From assembly GCA_016206995.1 (NCBI GenBank), contig JACQQN010000091.1:1-5537 (forward strand): a stretch of DNA of 5,537 nucleotides, given 5' to 3'. Both the position numbers and the translations under genes were made by a program. Within the stretch, counting starts at the first letter, position 1, and every line of letters starts with the position of its first letter. Source of the DNA: Candidatus Omnitrophota bacterium. GTDB taxonomy: Bacteria > Omnitrophota > Omnitrophia > Omnitrophales > Abzuiibacteriaceae. Shown here piece by piece: positions 1 to 5,353 of this stretch. Under the pieces are notes generated by a model. It was not told the DNA's origin. It worked only from the letters and a program-made list of their open reading frames with translations, and searched no databases.

Positions 1-276
1 ATCTCTGACCAAACGGAAGAAACAAACTTCCGGAAAATCGCTATTTTAAAAGCAGCGCGATTCCCTTCCGAATCGTTTGCACTTACCTTTCAAACGCTCA
101 TTGCCAAACAAACTGAAAGTTTTGAAATCCGAAAACTGTGCCTTGTCGTCCTAATGAATTACATACCATCCAAAAATCCATTGTCCTTTCTAAATCAAAC
201 TCTCATCAGAGAAAAGGACGCGCGGATGCAGAAAGAATTAAAAGAAGCAATCGCAGAGTTGAAGGGAAAAAAGTAA
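1..276 (+). CDS. C-terminal part of a HEAT-like helical repeat protein (5' truncated)
   Basis: Frame 1 is open from the first base of the window to a TAA at 274-276, giving 91 residues with no start codon visible, so the gene begins upstream. The segment reads as alternating amphipathic helices. One helix pair runs from FRKIAILKAARFP to ALTFQTLIAKQ. A second runs from FEIRKLCLVVLMNY to PLSFLNQTLI, followed by a charged final helix (MQKELKEAIAELKGKK). The spacing and the pattern of an IRK-type helix A followed by a helix B resemble HEAT repeats, which are usually protein-binding scaffolds, but no catalytic or binding residue is visible and the function is unknown. Its stop lies 2 bp from the stop of the opposing minus-strand small gene. 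Coding status is well supported by the residue composition; the HEAT assignment is inference. Confidence 0.7.
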   Translation: MSDQTEETNFRKIAILKAARFPSESFALTFQTLIAKQTESFEIRKLCLVVLMNYIPSKNPLSFLNQTLIREKDARMQKELKEAIAELKGKK

Positions 277-286
277 GTTCACTTTT
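267..286. terminator. Weak bidirectional hairpin between convergent genes
   Basis: AAAAGT (269-274) and ACTTTT (281-286) form a 6-bp stem with a 6-base loop straddling both stop codons. Read on the minus strand it ends in six T, and on the plus strand ACTTTTGCTTTTT follows. It has a single G-C pair, so any termination here would be weak, but no better candidate exists between the two genes. Confidence 0.3.
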
Positions 287-380
287 GCTTTTTGGAAAGA
301 ATTTTTCGGAAAGAGAATGTCGTCAACCAAATAATCACGCCCCAACTCAACAACATAAAAATCCAGCCGCTTAATTTCAT
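279..380 (-). CDS. Small single-pass membrane peptide, probable NSS transporter small subunit (MetS-like by position)
   Basis: This 33-residue ORF starts at the ATG at 380-378, which overlaps the TGA of the transporter gene (379-377) as ATGA, and stops with TGA at 281-279. The peptide has a short polar start (MKLSG), one hydrophobic helix at about residues 5-23 rich in Trp (W6, W13, W18), and a basic tail (RKILSKKQK). By the positive-inside rule this suggests a cytoplasmic C-terminus. Several bacterial NSS transporters are known to be followed by a tiny membrane subunit, as in the MetP/MetS methionine/alanine importer of Corynebacterium. The position, size and coupling fit that role. The Shine-Dalgarno signal is weak, so translation probably depends on ribosomes finishing the transporter. 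Membership of the MetS family proper is inference; it may be a different small-subunit lineage. Confidence 0.72.
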   Translation of the reverse strand: MKLSGWIFMLLSWGVIIWLTTFSFRKILSKKQK

Positions 381-1975
381 GGAACAATCTGCCTGATTTT
401 ATGCTTTTGTTGCCAAGCAATCCGAACAAAAATAAGAATTAAAACAAGAACCCCCGTCATCAAAAATCGTGCAAACCAAATGTACGTATAGTTCTCGGGC
501 TTCACATTCCGCATGAAAATCACATCGACACCACTTTGAAAAAACCAAACGCCCAGTAAAATAAGCAGGTAGCCAAGTGTGACATACTTGATAATATAGT
601 AAAAAAATCTTGGGATTTTAATGTCGCGGCCTTGGCTGATTTCCCGCCACGCTTTATCAGCGCCAAACACCCAGACAAAGAGAATGACCTCTACAATTGC
701 AAAAAGTACCAAACCAAATGTTCCAATCCAGAAATCCATCTCGTCCAAAAAACCATTCTTGAGGAAAAAAATAACGGGTTGAGTCAAAAAGAAAGCAAGC
801 GCACCCAAAATCACGGCGGCGGTTTTGCGCTCAATCTTAAATTCCTCTTGCAAAAATGCCATGAGCGGTTGCGCCATCGCCACCGAGGAAGTAATCCCTG
901 CGATAAAAAGAAGGAGAAACCAAATTGTTCCAAAAAATTGCCCAAGCGGAAGTTTCTGAAAAATAATGGGCATGGCAAAAAAACCAAGATTGAAGGAACC
1001 TCCCGCTGCAACGGCTTGCGTCTCTTGCAATCCAAAAAACGCAACTGCTACTGGAATCGCAATGGAACCCCCAAGAATAACTTCCGCAAATTCATTTGCT
1101 GAGGTGGTTGCAAGCCCGGACAGCACGACGTCATCTTTTGGTTTTAAATAACTCGCATATGTTTGAATGGCACCAAAACCAACGCTTAATGTAAAGAAAA
1201 CTTGTCCCGTCGCCGCAAGCCAAACTTTGACATCTTTGAGTGCATTGAAATTTGGATTCCAAATAAAGGCAAGACCGTTCAAAACACTATTTTCTGGATG
1301 GGCGGGATCCGGCGCTCCTAGTGTGAATACACGAACGACTAAGATTAAACCAAAAATAAATAAAGTCGGCATTGCCCACTTTGCAAGCCATTCGATTCCT
1401 TTTGTCAAACCTCGTGACAAAATCCAAATGTTAAGGGCAAATGTGATTAGAAAAAAGAGGTAGGCCGTACCAAAACCATTGAAATACTGGTTTTTGACAG
1501 TTCCCTGATAAGCAGATAAAAACTGAGTCATCTGTTCGTGTGTTTCGATGCCAAAGTATTTACCAGTAAATGAAAAAACGCTATACGCAAGCGTCCACGA
1601 TTCAATATAAGTGTAGTAAATGATCAAGCAAAATGGAATTGCAATTCCAATTGCACCAAGATATTTCGCAAGCGGATGATGCCATAAATAATGAAACATC
1701 CCGGGCGTTGTTCCGTGACCGTATTTTCCACCAAAACGGCCAATTCCCCATTCAATCCACATCAACGGAAGACCTAAGAGAAAAAGAGCGACAAAATAAG
1801 GAATCATGAACGCACCACCGCCATTCGTGGCACATTGAACGGGAAATCTTAAAAAATTTCCAAGCCCAATGGCATTACCTGCCATTGCGAGCACAAGTCC
1901 AATTCGAGTTGCCCAGGCTTCCCGCGGAACGTGATGATACGCAACTGCCTCTTTTGTATGTTTTTTAATCGCCAT
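377..1975 (-). CDS. Sodium-dependent amino acid transporter, NSS/SNF family (LeuT type)
   Basis: This 532-residue, 12-helix inner-membrane symporter imports an amino acid with Na+. It resembles Aquifex LeuT along nearly its whole length. Helix 1 carries GNAIGLGNFLRFP, in which A35 and N40 match Na+ ligands and R43 matches the outer-gate Arg30. Y121 matches Tyr108. FFTLSVGFGA in helix 6 gives F261, T262, S264 and F267. N294 matches the Na1 ligand Asn286. ITSS in helix 8 gives A359, T362 and S363 for Na2. D414 in LDEMDFW matches the gate Asp404. E298 matches LeuT Glu290, the acidic residue of chloride-independent members. Two pocket positions differ: L117 for Val104 and M367 for Ile359, so leucine should not be assumed as substrate. 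The ATG lies 3 bp after the DedA stop with no clear ribosome site, implying translational coupling. The small-subunit ORF follows directly. Confidence 0.96.
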   Translation of the reverse strand: MAIKKHTKEAVAYHHVPREAWATRIGLVLAMAGNAIGLGNFLRFPVQCATNGGGAFMIPYFVALFLLGLPLMWIEWGIGRFGGKYGHGTTPGMFHYLWHHPLAKYLGAIGIAIPFCLIIYYTYIESWTLAYSVFSFTGKYFGIETHEQMTQFLSAYQGTVKNQYFNGFGTAYLFFLITFALNIWILSRGLTKGIEWLAKWAMPTLFIFGLILVVRVFTLGAPDPAHPENSVLNGLAFIWNPNFNALKDVKVWLAATGQVFFTLSVGFGAIQTYASYLKPKDDVVLSGLATTSANEFAEVILGGSIAIPVAVAFFGLQETQAVAAGGSFNLGFFAMPIIFQKLPLGQFFGTIWFLLLFIAGITSSVAMAQPLMAFLQEEFKIERKTAAVILGALAFFLTQPVIFFLKNGFLDEMDFWIGTFGLVLFAIVEVILFVWVFGADKAWREISQGRDIKIPRFFYYIIKYVTLGYLLILLGVWFFQSGVDVIFMRNVKPENYTYIWFARFLMTGVLVLILIFVRIAWQQKHKIRQIVP

Positions 1976-1978
1976 GTT

Positions 1979-2611
1979 CTAATTGGTTTTTTGTTTCTGA
2001 TGAGAATACCACTCTTTAATAATCGGAATAAATGAAAGAAAAATAACGACTAAAATGACCCAATGAACGTACTTTTCAATGTTAGGAATTGCACTTCCCA
2101 GAAAATAACCGATCAACGTCATGCTGAACACCCAACTAATTCCACCGACAATGTTGTAAAGGAGAAATTGTTGATATTTCATCTTACCAACCCCAGCAAC
2201 TGTTGGGGCAAACGTTCGCACAATCGGTACAAAACGAGCGATGACGATCGTTTTTGGACCATATTTATCGTAAAACTTCTTTGTTCTTACAAGATGATCT
2301 TTGTGAAAGAAAAAAGAGTCTTCGCGATTAAAAATCCGGGGACCTAAGTGATACCCAATCCAATAACCTGTCGTATCGCCGATAATTGCAGCGACGCAAA
2401 GCAACAAGTTAAGTACCCAAATATTGAGCACACCATCAACTGCTGCGAGAAGACCAGCGGTGACAAGCAACGAATCTCCAGGAAGGAAAAAACCGGCGAG
2501 AAGCCCTGTTTCAGCAAAAACAATGAAGACAAGAACTACGTAGCCGCCCCAGCGGATAAGTTCATCAAATTGATAAAGACGGGAGAAAAACTCTTGGAAT
2601 GCTTCGATCAT
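1979..2611 (-). CDS. DedA family integral membrane protein (VTT/SNARE-associated domain)
   Basis: The protein has 210 residues from the ATG at 2611. DedA proteins are polytopic inner-membrane proteins linked to membrane homeostasis; some members flip undecaprenyl phosphate or phosphatidylethanolamine. Family hallmarks are all visible. They are ETGLLAGFFLPGDSLL at about 34-49 with E34 and D46, GDTTGYWIGYHLG at about 78-90, and RFVPIVRTFAPTVAG at about 126-140 with R126 and R132. The E-to-D spacing of 12 and R-to-R spacing of 6 match the essential acidic and arginine residues of E. coli YqjA. Length is normal for the family. An in-frame TTG at 2647 would add 12 residues (MNFFKRLLSCWP), but neither start has a convincing ribosome site. 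I chose ATG because the hallmark hydrophobic region then sits at the usual distance. The stop is 3 bp before the transporter ATG; protein A lies upstream. Confidence 0.93.
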   Translation of the reverse strand: MIEAFQEFFSRLYQFDELIRWGGYVVLVFIVFAETGLLAGFFLPGDSLLVTAGLLAAVDGVLNIWVLNLLLCVAAIIGDTTGYWIGYHLGPRIFNREDSFFFHKDHLVRTKKFYDKYGPKTIVIARFVPIVRTFAPTVAGVGKMKYQQFLLYNIVGGISWVFSMTLIGYFLGSAIPNIEKYVHWVILVVIFLSFIPIIKEWYSHQKQKTN

Positions 2612-2703
2612 TGGCCAACAGGATAGCAACCTTTTAAAAAAATTCAAGCTTTTTTAGAAATTCTGCAGCAAGGTTTTTCGCAGCAAATTAACGAGGAGCG
2701 CCA

Positions 2704-3543
2704 TTATTTTAGTTTTGTAAGATTGTTGTTTTCCGATAATTGGACTTTGTTGTTTTCGGCGACCATTTTTTGAACTTCTTGTGTAATAGGAGTCGCCGTC
2801 GTTTCGGCAATCGATTGAGTCACTGTTTTCGCAACACTTTCCTGGATGCTCCGAAGCGTCTCAGTCAAAAGCTCTCTTTGAAGAAATTCGGAAATCAAGT
2901 CCCCGCCTCCGTGGGAAAAATCGGGCACGTAAGCATTACCGCCACCACCTCCACCCCCGCCCTCAGGGGGAGAACCGTATCCACCTCCGTCTCGTGGCGA
3001 GCCCGTGATTGCCATACCAGGACCGTTTTCATTAGGGTTGGTGCCACCGCCTTCAGGACCGGGACCGCCTCCGCCACCTCCAGGAAAATCAGGAAGATTA
3101 ACAATAGGAGGCTCAGGAAAGTCTGGCGCGGGTGGTTGAGGAGGAGGCTGATTTGCAGGAGGTAGCTCGCCATTAGGTCTTCTTCTCCCGGGTTCTGATT
3201 CGCCGGCGGGACGAACCACCGGAAGTTGGCGTTCAAACCGGTCACCGAAAAAATGAGGTAAAACTCCTAAATAATAATCGAGATCATAATCGAAATCTTG
3301 TGTTCCACTTCGTATTTGGTGAGCATCAACTTTCGTCGTCAAGCCGATGGCGCGGCTTGAAAAGCTATTTTCATCACGACTGCCTGCTACTTTTCTAGTT
3401 TCCTTTTTCTCTTGCTGGACACTCTCGGCTTTTTCCTCAGCATACAAAATGCTCTGGGAAAATAAAAAAGCAATCCCAAAAAGTCCTATTGCAAACAATG
3501 TGGCGCCCCGTCTCACCTTTTCTTTTTCCGCTACTCGCACCAT
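2704..3543 (-). CDS. Exported Gly/Pro-rich protein of unrecognised family (protein A)
   Basis: The product has 279 residues and I do not recognise it. A basic start (KEKVRR), a hydrophobic core at about 14-30 and an AxA-like end (SILYA, cleavage after A35) form a Sec signal peptide; no lipobox cysteine is present. Residues 85-101 carry DYDLDYYLGV...F..D followed by RP at 111-112, a block shared without gaps with protein B encoded just upstream. Residues about 119-214 are low complexity: Pro-rich first (PPANQPPPQPPAP), then glycine runs, surely disordered. Residues 215-265 form an amphipathic helical tail rich in Ser, Thr, Glu and Gln. The ATG has AGGA-type ribosome sites (GGATAGGAAAAC) just upstream. 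The stop lies 92 bp from the DedA ATG (56 bp from the alternative TTG), so it may share that transcript. The role is unknown; an envelope or surface protein is inferred from export and composition. Confidence 0.8.
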   Translation of the reverse strand: MVRVAEKEKVRRGATLFAIGLFGIAFLFSQSILYAEEKAESVQQEKKETRKVAGSRDENSFSSRAIGLTTKVDAHQIRSGTQDFDYDLDYYLGVLPHFFGDRFERQLPVVRPAGESEPGRRRPNGELPPANQPPPQPPAPDFPEPPIVNLPDFPGGGGGGPGPEGGGTNPNENGPGMAITGSPRDGGGYGSPPEGGGGGGGGNAYVPDFSHGGGDLISEFLQRELLTETLRSIQESVAKTVTQSIAETTATPITQEVQKMVAENNKVQLSENNNLTKLK

Positions 3544-3588
3544 GTTTTCCTATCCTTTCTTATGCTCAATGGCTTCGATCTCAATCGC

Positions 3589-3612
3589 TAAGGGTATAAA
3601 ATTCCACCCTTA
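3589..3612. promoter_or_regulatory. Inverted repeat upstream of protein A, possible operator
   Basis: TAAGGGT (3589-3595) and ACCCTTA (3606-3612) are perfect 7-bp arms around a 10-bp AT-rich spacer. The repeat ends about 46 bp before the protein A start, inside the region where its promoter should be, so it could be a repressor or activator site or a 5' leader hairpin. No run of T follows it on either strand, which argues against a terminator. The function is inferred from position only. Confidence 0.4.
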
Positions 3613-3632
3613 AAGAATAACATCAAAACAGA

Positions 3633-3647
3633 CGGCTTGGAAAGCCG
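3633..3647 (-). terminator. Short GC hairpin, possible terminator or attenuator after protein B
   Basis: CGGCTT (3633-3638) and AAGCCG (3642-3647) form a 6-bp stem with a 3-base loop. Read on the minus strand it is followed by TCTGTTTTG, a broken T-rich tract. It lies about 220 bp past the protein B stop and about 90 bp before the protein A start, so it could end the B transcript or act in the A leader. The T tract is poor, so this is tentative. Confidence 0.3.
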
Positions 3648-3664
3648 GCGGAGAATTATCATCC

Positions 3665-3688
3665 ACTTTCTAAATTAAATAAGAAAGT
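3665..3688. repeat. Second inverted repeat of the 7-N10-7 design
   Basis: ACTTTCT (3665-3671) and AGAAAGT (3682-3688) are perfect 7-bp arms separated by 10 bp of A and T. The architecture is the same as the repeat at 3589-3612, with centres 76 bp apart, but the arm sequences differ, so the two would not bind the same protein by simple sequence match. Given the AT content, chance occurrence is possible. Confidence 0.35.
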
Positions 3689-3690
3689 AT

Positions 3691-3850
3691 ATGGAACTGA
3701 TGGTTAGAAGAGGAATGATCAAAAGTCGTGGTATTGCAAGAGGAGATTGCAAAAAACAAAGAATTGCTTGAAAATCTTGTTGAAGGTTTGGTTAACGCGA
3801 ACAATCTTAAATGACTCTTTTGGTAAAAGCGTGGGCAATTTAATTCAGGG
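3691..3850 (+). pseudogene. Possible frame-broken gene relic
   Basis: Three consecutive plus-strand stretches read like protein, each shifted by one base from the last. ATG at 3691 gives MELMVRRGMIK. From 3728 the next frame gives VVLQEEIAKNKELLENLVEG and continues GLVNANNLK to a TGA at 3812-3814. From about 3806 the third frame gives NDSFGKSVGNLIQGYVKRAY, running towards 3865 where it meets the opposing end of protein B. The middle part has the composition of a genuine amphipathic helix. This may be the decayed tail of a small gene, or a short intact ORF starting at GTG 3728 (28 residues). I recognise no family, and chance cannot be excluded over so short a stretch. Confidence 0.25.
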
Positions 3851-3855
3851 GTATG

Positions 3856-3875
3856 TAAAAAGAGCTTACTTTTTA
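3856..3875 (-). terminator. Weak A/T-rich hairpin at the protein B stop codon
   Basis: TAAAAAG (3856-3862) and CTTTTTA (3869-3875) are 7-bp complementary arms around a 6-base loop that contains the protein B stop codon. On the minus strand the second arm ends in a run of five T. The stem has only one G-C pair, so it is at best a weak terminator. Confidence 0.25.
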
Positions 3876-4741
3876 TATTCGTTCTTTAAATTATCTTTTA
3901 GTGCCGATTCTTCCTTTTTCATCTCTCCCCTAACCTTCATCTCTTCTTTGTTCAATTTCTCAAAGGTAACCGTCTTTTCACGCTCAATCAATTTTTCTTC
4001 CATGTCATGTACTAAAGATTCATTTTTTTGAAGTTCTCTAAGAAACATCTCAATTGCTTCAGTGTCAATTGGAGGTGGAGAAAACTCAAAATCTGTGGGA
4101 ACAGCTTCTGAGTAGGAAAACCCTTCAGCGGCATTCTGAGGTGGAGGCGGTGCGGCCCCTCCCGATGGCCGTCGCTGATCGCCCCCTTCATAAGATACAA
4201 CTGCAGTCATAAGAGAGCCTGCAACTTGGGAACTTACTTGTTGAAAAATGCTCGTAGATTCTTCTGAAGTTTCATTGGGGTTCCTTGGTAATCCATCCGG
4301 ATCTTCTTCCTGATTATCGTTCTCGCCATTTCGTGGTCTCCCAGGAGGCGAACGATACAACGGCGCGTCTCTTGCGCCGGAATTGTTTTGATCAGGATCG
4401 GAAGATGGTATTGCAGAAACTTTCGGGCCGAAATCAGGCTGATGCAAATACATCGCTGGCAACCTTGGCCTGACATCAGGTCTACCATCCCCAACCGCGA
4501 AGAGTAGAGAATCGCTCATGAAATTTGAGAAAACACCTAATGCCATATCAATGTCGTAATCCAAATTGGAGCTTTTGTTTTCCAAAAGCTTTTGCTTGGA
4601 TGGACTGCTCTTCGTTACTTTGTTTGAAGCATATAAAGAATTTGATGGGAGGGAAAAAATAGCTATCGCAAGCACAAATAAGACCCATAAAAACCTTTGC
4701 GCAGAGAAACTTTCCTTTTCCATGATTAATGCATCTTTCAT
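3866..4741 (-). CDS. Exported protein with disordered linker and coiled-coil tail (protein B, related to A)
   Basis: The product has 291 residues and is not a family I recognise. A hydrophobic core (FLWVLFVLAIAIFSL, about 17-31) ending in SNSLYA, with likely cleavage after A38, gives a Sec signal peptide. Residues 61-77 read DYDIDMALGV...F..D, with RP at 87-88, matching protein A position for position. A Pro/Asn/Asp/Arg-rich linker spans about 100-160. A helix at 164-184 (SIFQQVSSQVAGSLMTAV) shares Ser/Ile/Val spacing with protein A residues 232-245. A second Pro-rich stretch with PPPP is at about 192-202. Residues 227-290 form a highly charged Lys/Glu coiled-coil tail. Start choice is open: ATG at 4741 or ATG at 4723 (MEKESF), neither with a good ribosome site. 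An in-frame TGA lies 15 bp upstream of the ATG at 4741, so no longer start exists. Envelope location is inferred. Confidence 0.8.
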   Translation of the reverse strand: MKDALIMEKESFSAQRFLWVLFVLAIAIFSLPSNSLYASNKVTKSSPSKQKLLENKSSNLDYDIDMALGVFSNFMSDSLLFAVGDGRPDVRPRLPAMYLHQPDFGPKVSAIPSSDPDQNNSGARDAPLYRSPPGRPRNGENDNQEEDPDGLPRNPNETSEESTSIFQQVSSQVAGSLMTAVVSYEGGDQRRPSGGAAPPPPQNAAEGFSYSEAVPTDFEFSPPPIDTEAIEMFLRELQKNESLVHDMEEKLIEREKTVTFEKLNKEEMKVRGEMKKEESALKDNLKNEYKK

Positions 4742-4756
4742 TTCACGAAACTTATT

Positions 4757-4768
4757 TCAGAGCTCTGA
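4757..4768. promoter_or_regulatory. Perfect 12-bp palindrome upstream of protein B
   Basis: TCAGAGCTCTGA is fully self-complementary and ends about 16 bp before the protein B ATG at 4741. That position would suit a repressor site or a small leader hairpin over the ribosome-binding region, which lacks a Shine-Dalgarno sequence. There is no second copy in the window, so the role is speculative. Confidence 0.3.
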
Positions 4769-5065
4769 CTCACCGCCGGCTCTTTTTCTCTCCTTTCAAG
4801 TGCACCCGCACCTGTTAATTGCCTTGCTCATGCGTTTTAGTTTGACTTTCTTTTGTTATTTAAAAAGTACCTCATCAATTCTTAAAATCAAGAGCACAAA
4901 ATACAAAAATAAACAAATAAGAGGTTTGATATTAACTGTGAACGGAGTAAAGGCTCACGAGTTCAATAAGTAAGTGCGTCGCTCTAATGGAATTAAAAAG
5001 GCAGAATAAAAGCGTCATGTTCCATAAGTCAAATGTCGATAGAAATAGAGGTGTAAAAATGAAAA

Positions 5066-5071
5066 AGGAGG
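5066..5071 (+). promoter_or_regulatory. Strong ribosome binding site for the DUF378 gene
   Basis: AGGAGG at 5066-5071 lies 5 bases before the ATG at 5077 and decides that start. A second ATG at 5059, in the same frame, has its own site (GAGGTG, 5048-5053) at the same spacing, so two products differing by six residues (MKKEAK) are possible. Confidence 0.75.
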
Positions 5072-5076
5072 CAAAA

Positions 5077-5292
5077 ATGAAAAAATGCCCTATCTGTAAA
5101 CTCGCAGTCTTGCTTGCAGGAATTGGTGCTTTGAATTGGGGTCTGGTGGCACTCTTTAATTTTAACTTGGTTGCTACGCTGCTTGGTGACATGACAACCG
5201 CCGCAAAAGTCGTATATATCGTCGTAGGGGTTGCTGGACTTTTGCTTCTTGTGTCACTTGTAAAACCGTGTCCTTGCGGTAATAAACAGTAA
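5077..5292 (+). CDS. DUF378 family small membrane protein with terminal cysteine pairs
   Basis: The protein has 71 residues. The family signature GALNWGLVALFNFNLVATLLG lies at about residues 18-38, and a second hydrophobic segment (VVYIVVGVAGLLLLVSLV) at 45-62, giving two membrane helices as in other DUF378 (YuzA-like) proteins, whose function is unknown. The N-terminus has CPIC (C4, C7) and the C-terminus CPC (C65, C67). With two helices both ends lie on the same side of the membrane, so the four cysteines could form one metal or redox site; this is inference. The start is set by AGGAGG five bases upstream; an in-frame ATG at 5059 also has a ribosome site. The frame stays open further upstream to an ATG at 4987, which lacks one. 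The gene is divergent from protein B and convergent with the partial gene at the window's end; no strong terminator follows. Confidence 0.88.
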   Translation: MKKCPICKLAVLLAGIGALNWGLVALFNFNLVATLLGDMTTAAKVVYIVVGVAGLLLLVSLVKPCPCGNKQ

Positions 5293-5332
5293 CTTCAAAT
5301 TGAAAGTGTGAGAATATAACACTGTTCTAGTC

Positions 5333-5353
5333 CGAACGGTTAATCAACGTTCG
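5333..5353. repeat. Inverted repeat at the convergent gene end
   Basis: CGAACG (5333-5338) pairs with CGTTCG (5348-5353). An alternative fold gives an 8-bp stem with one bulged G and an AATC loop. It spans the stop codon of the minus-strand partial gene, 40 bp past the DUF378 stop. No T run follows on either strand, so it is not a standard terminator, though it may protect 3' ends. Confidence 0.35.

Larger units (their letters stand above)
3544..3865. other. Intergenic region between proteins B and A: inverted repeats and coding scraps
   Basis: This 322-bp gap lies downstream of protein B and upstream of protein A, both on the minus strand. It holds two AT-flanked inverted repeats of the same design (3589-3612 and 3665-3688), a GC-rich short hairpin (3633-3647), and stretches of plus-strand reading frame that look protein-like but change frame (about 3691-3850). 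I found no clean sigma-70 promoter for protein A. A TTGATG hexamer on the minus strand at about 3624-3619 is a possible -35, but no good -10 sits at the right distance. Confidence 0.5.
4742..5076. other. Divergent intergenic region between protein B and DUF378
   Basis: This 335-bp region separates divergently read genes and should hold both promoters. It contains a perfect 12-bp palindrome (4757-4768), an AAGGAGAG motif on the minus strand (about 4793-4786) with no start codon at the right distance, and a strongly A-rich tract at 4860-4920. On the plus strand TTGATA at 4926-4931 could be a -35 box, with only a poor -10 (TAAAGG, 4948-4953). I see no convincing gene or RNA in it. Confidence 0.5.

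Noticed and set aside
238..429. Minus-strand 63-residue ORF overlapping the transporter 3' end
   Set aside because: It lies in another frame over both the transporter end and the 33-residue peptide gene; the peptide frame has the ATGA coupling and a clear membrane helix, so the longer ORF is a shadow.
632..1102. Plus-strand 156-residue ORF inside the transporter
   Set aside because: It is antisense to conserved LeuT-type sequence and has a Lys/Asn/Cys-rich, domain-free translation.
2897..3175. Possible tandem DNA repeat in protein A
   Set aside because: The repeated CCACC/CCGCC text is simply codon-level repetition of glycine and proline; no regular repeat unit with constant length is present.
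2740..3245. Plus- and minus-strand alternative ORFs over the Gly/Pro-rich part of protein A
   Set aside because: GC-rich low-complexity coding opens other frames by chance; neither has a signal peptide, motif or ribosome site, while the chosen frame has all three plus the block shared with protein B.
3544..3865. CRISPR, tRNA or riboswitch in the A/B gap
   Set aside because: There is no repeated spacer pattern, no cloverleaf or conserved tRNA arms, and no known aptamer core; only short independent inverted repeats are visible.
4830..4973. Plus-strand 47-residue ORF (MRFSLTFFCYLK...) upstream of DUF378
   Set aside because: It has no ribosome site, a Lys/Ser/Phe-rich composition typical of translated AT-rich spacer, and no recognisable feature.
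4987..5076. Longer N-terminus for the DUF378 protein
   Set aside because: The ATG at 4987 has no Shine-Dalgarno sequence and would add polar residues absent from the family, whereas AGGAGG sits at ideal distance before the ATG at 5077.
5305..5323. AGTGT/ACACT inverted repeat as DUF378 terminator
   Set aside because: The arms are only 5 bp with a 9-base loop and no T run follows.
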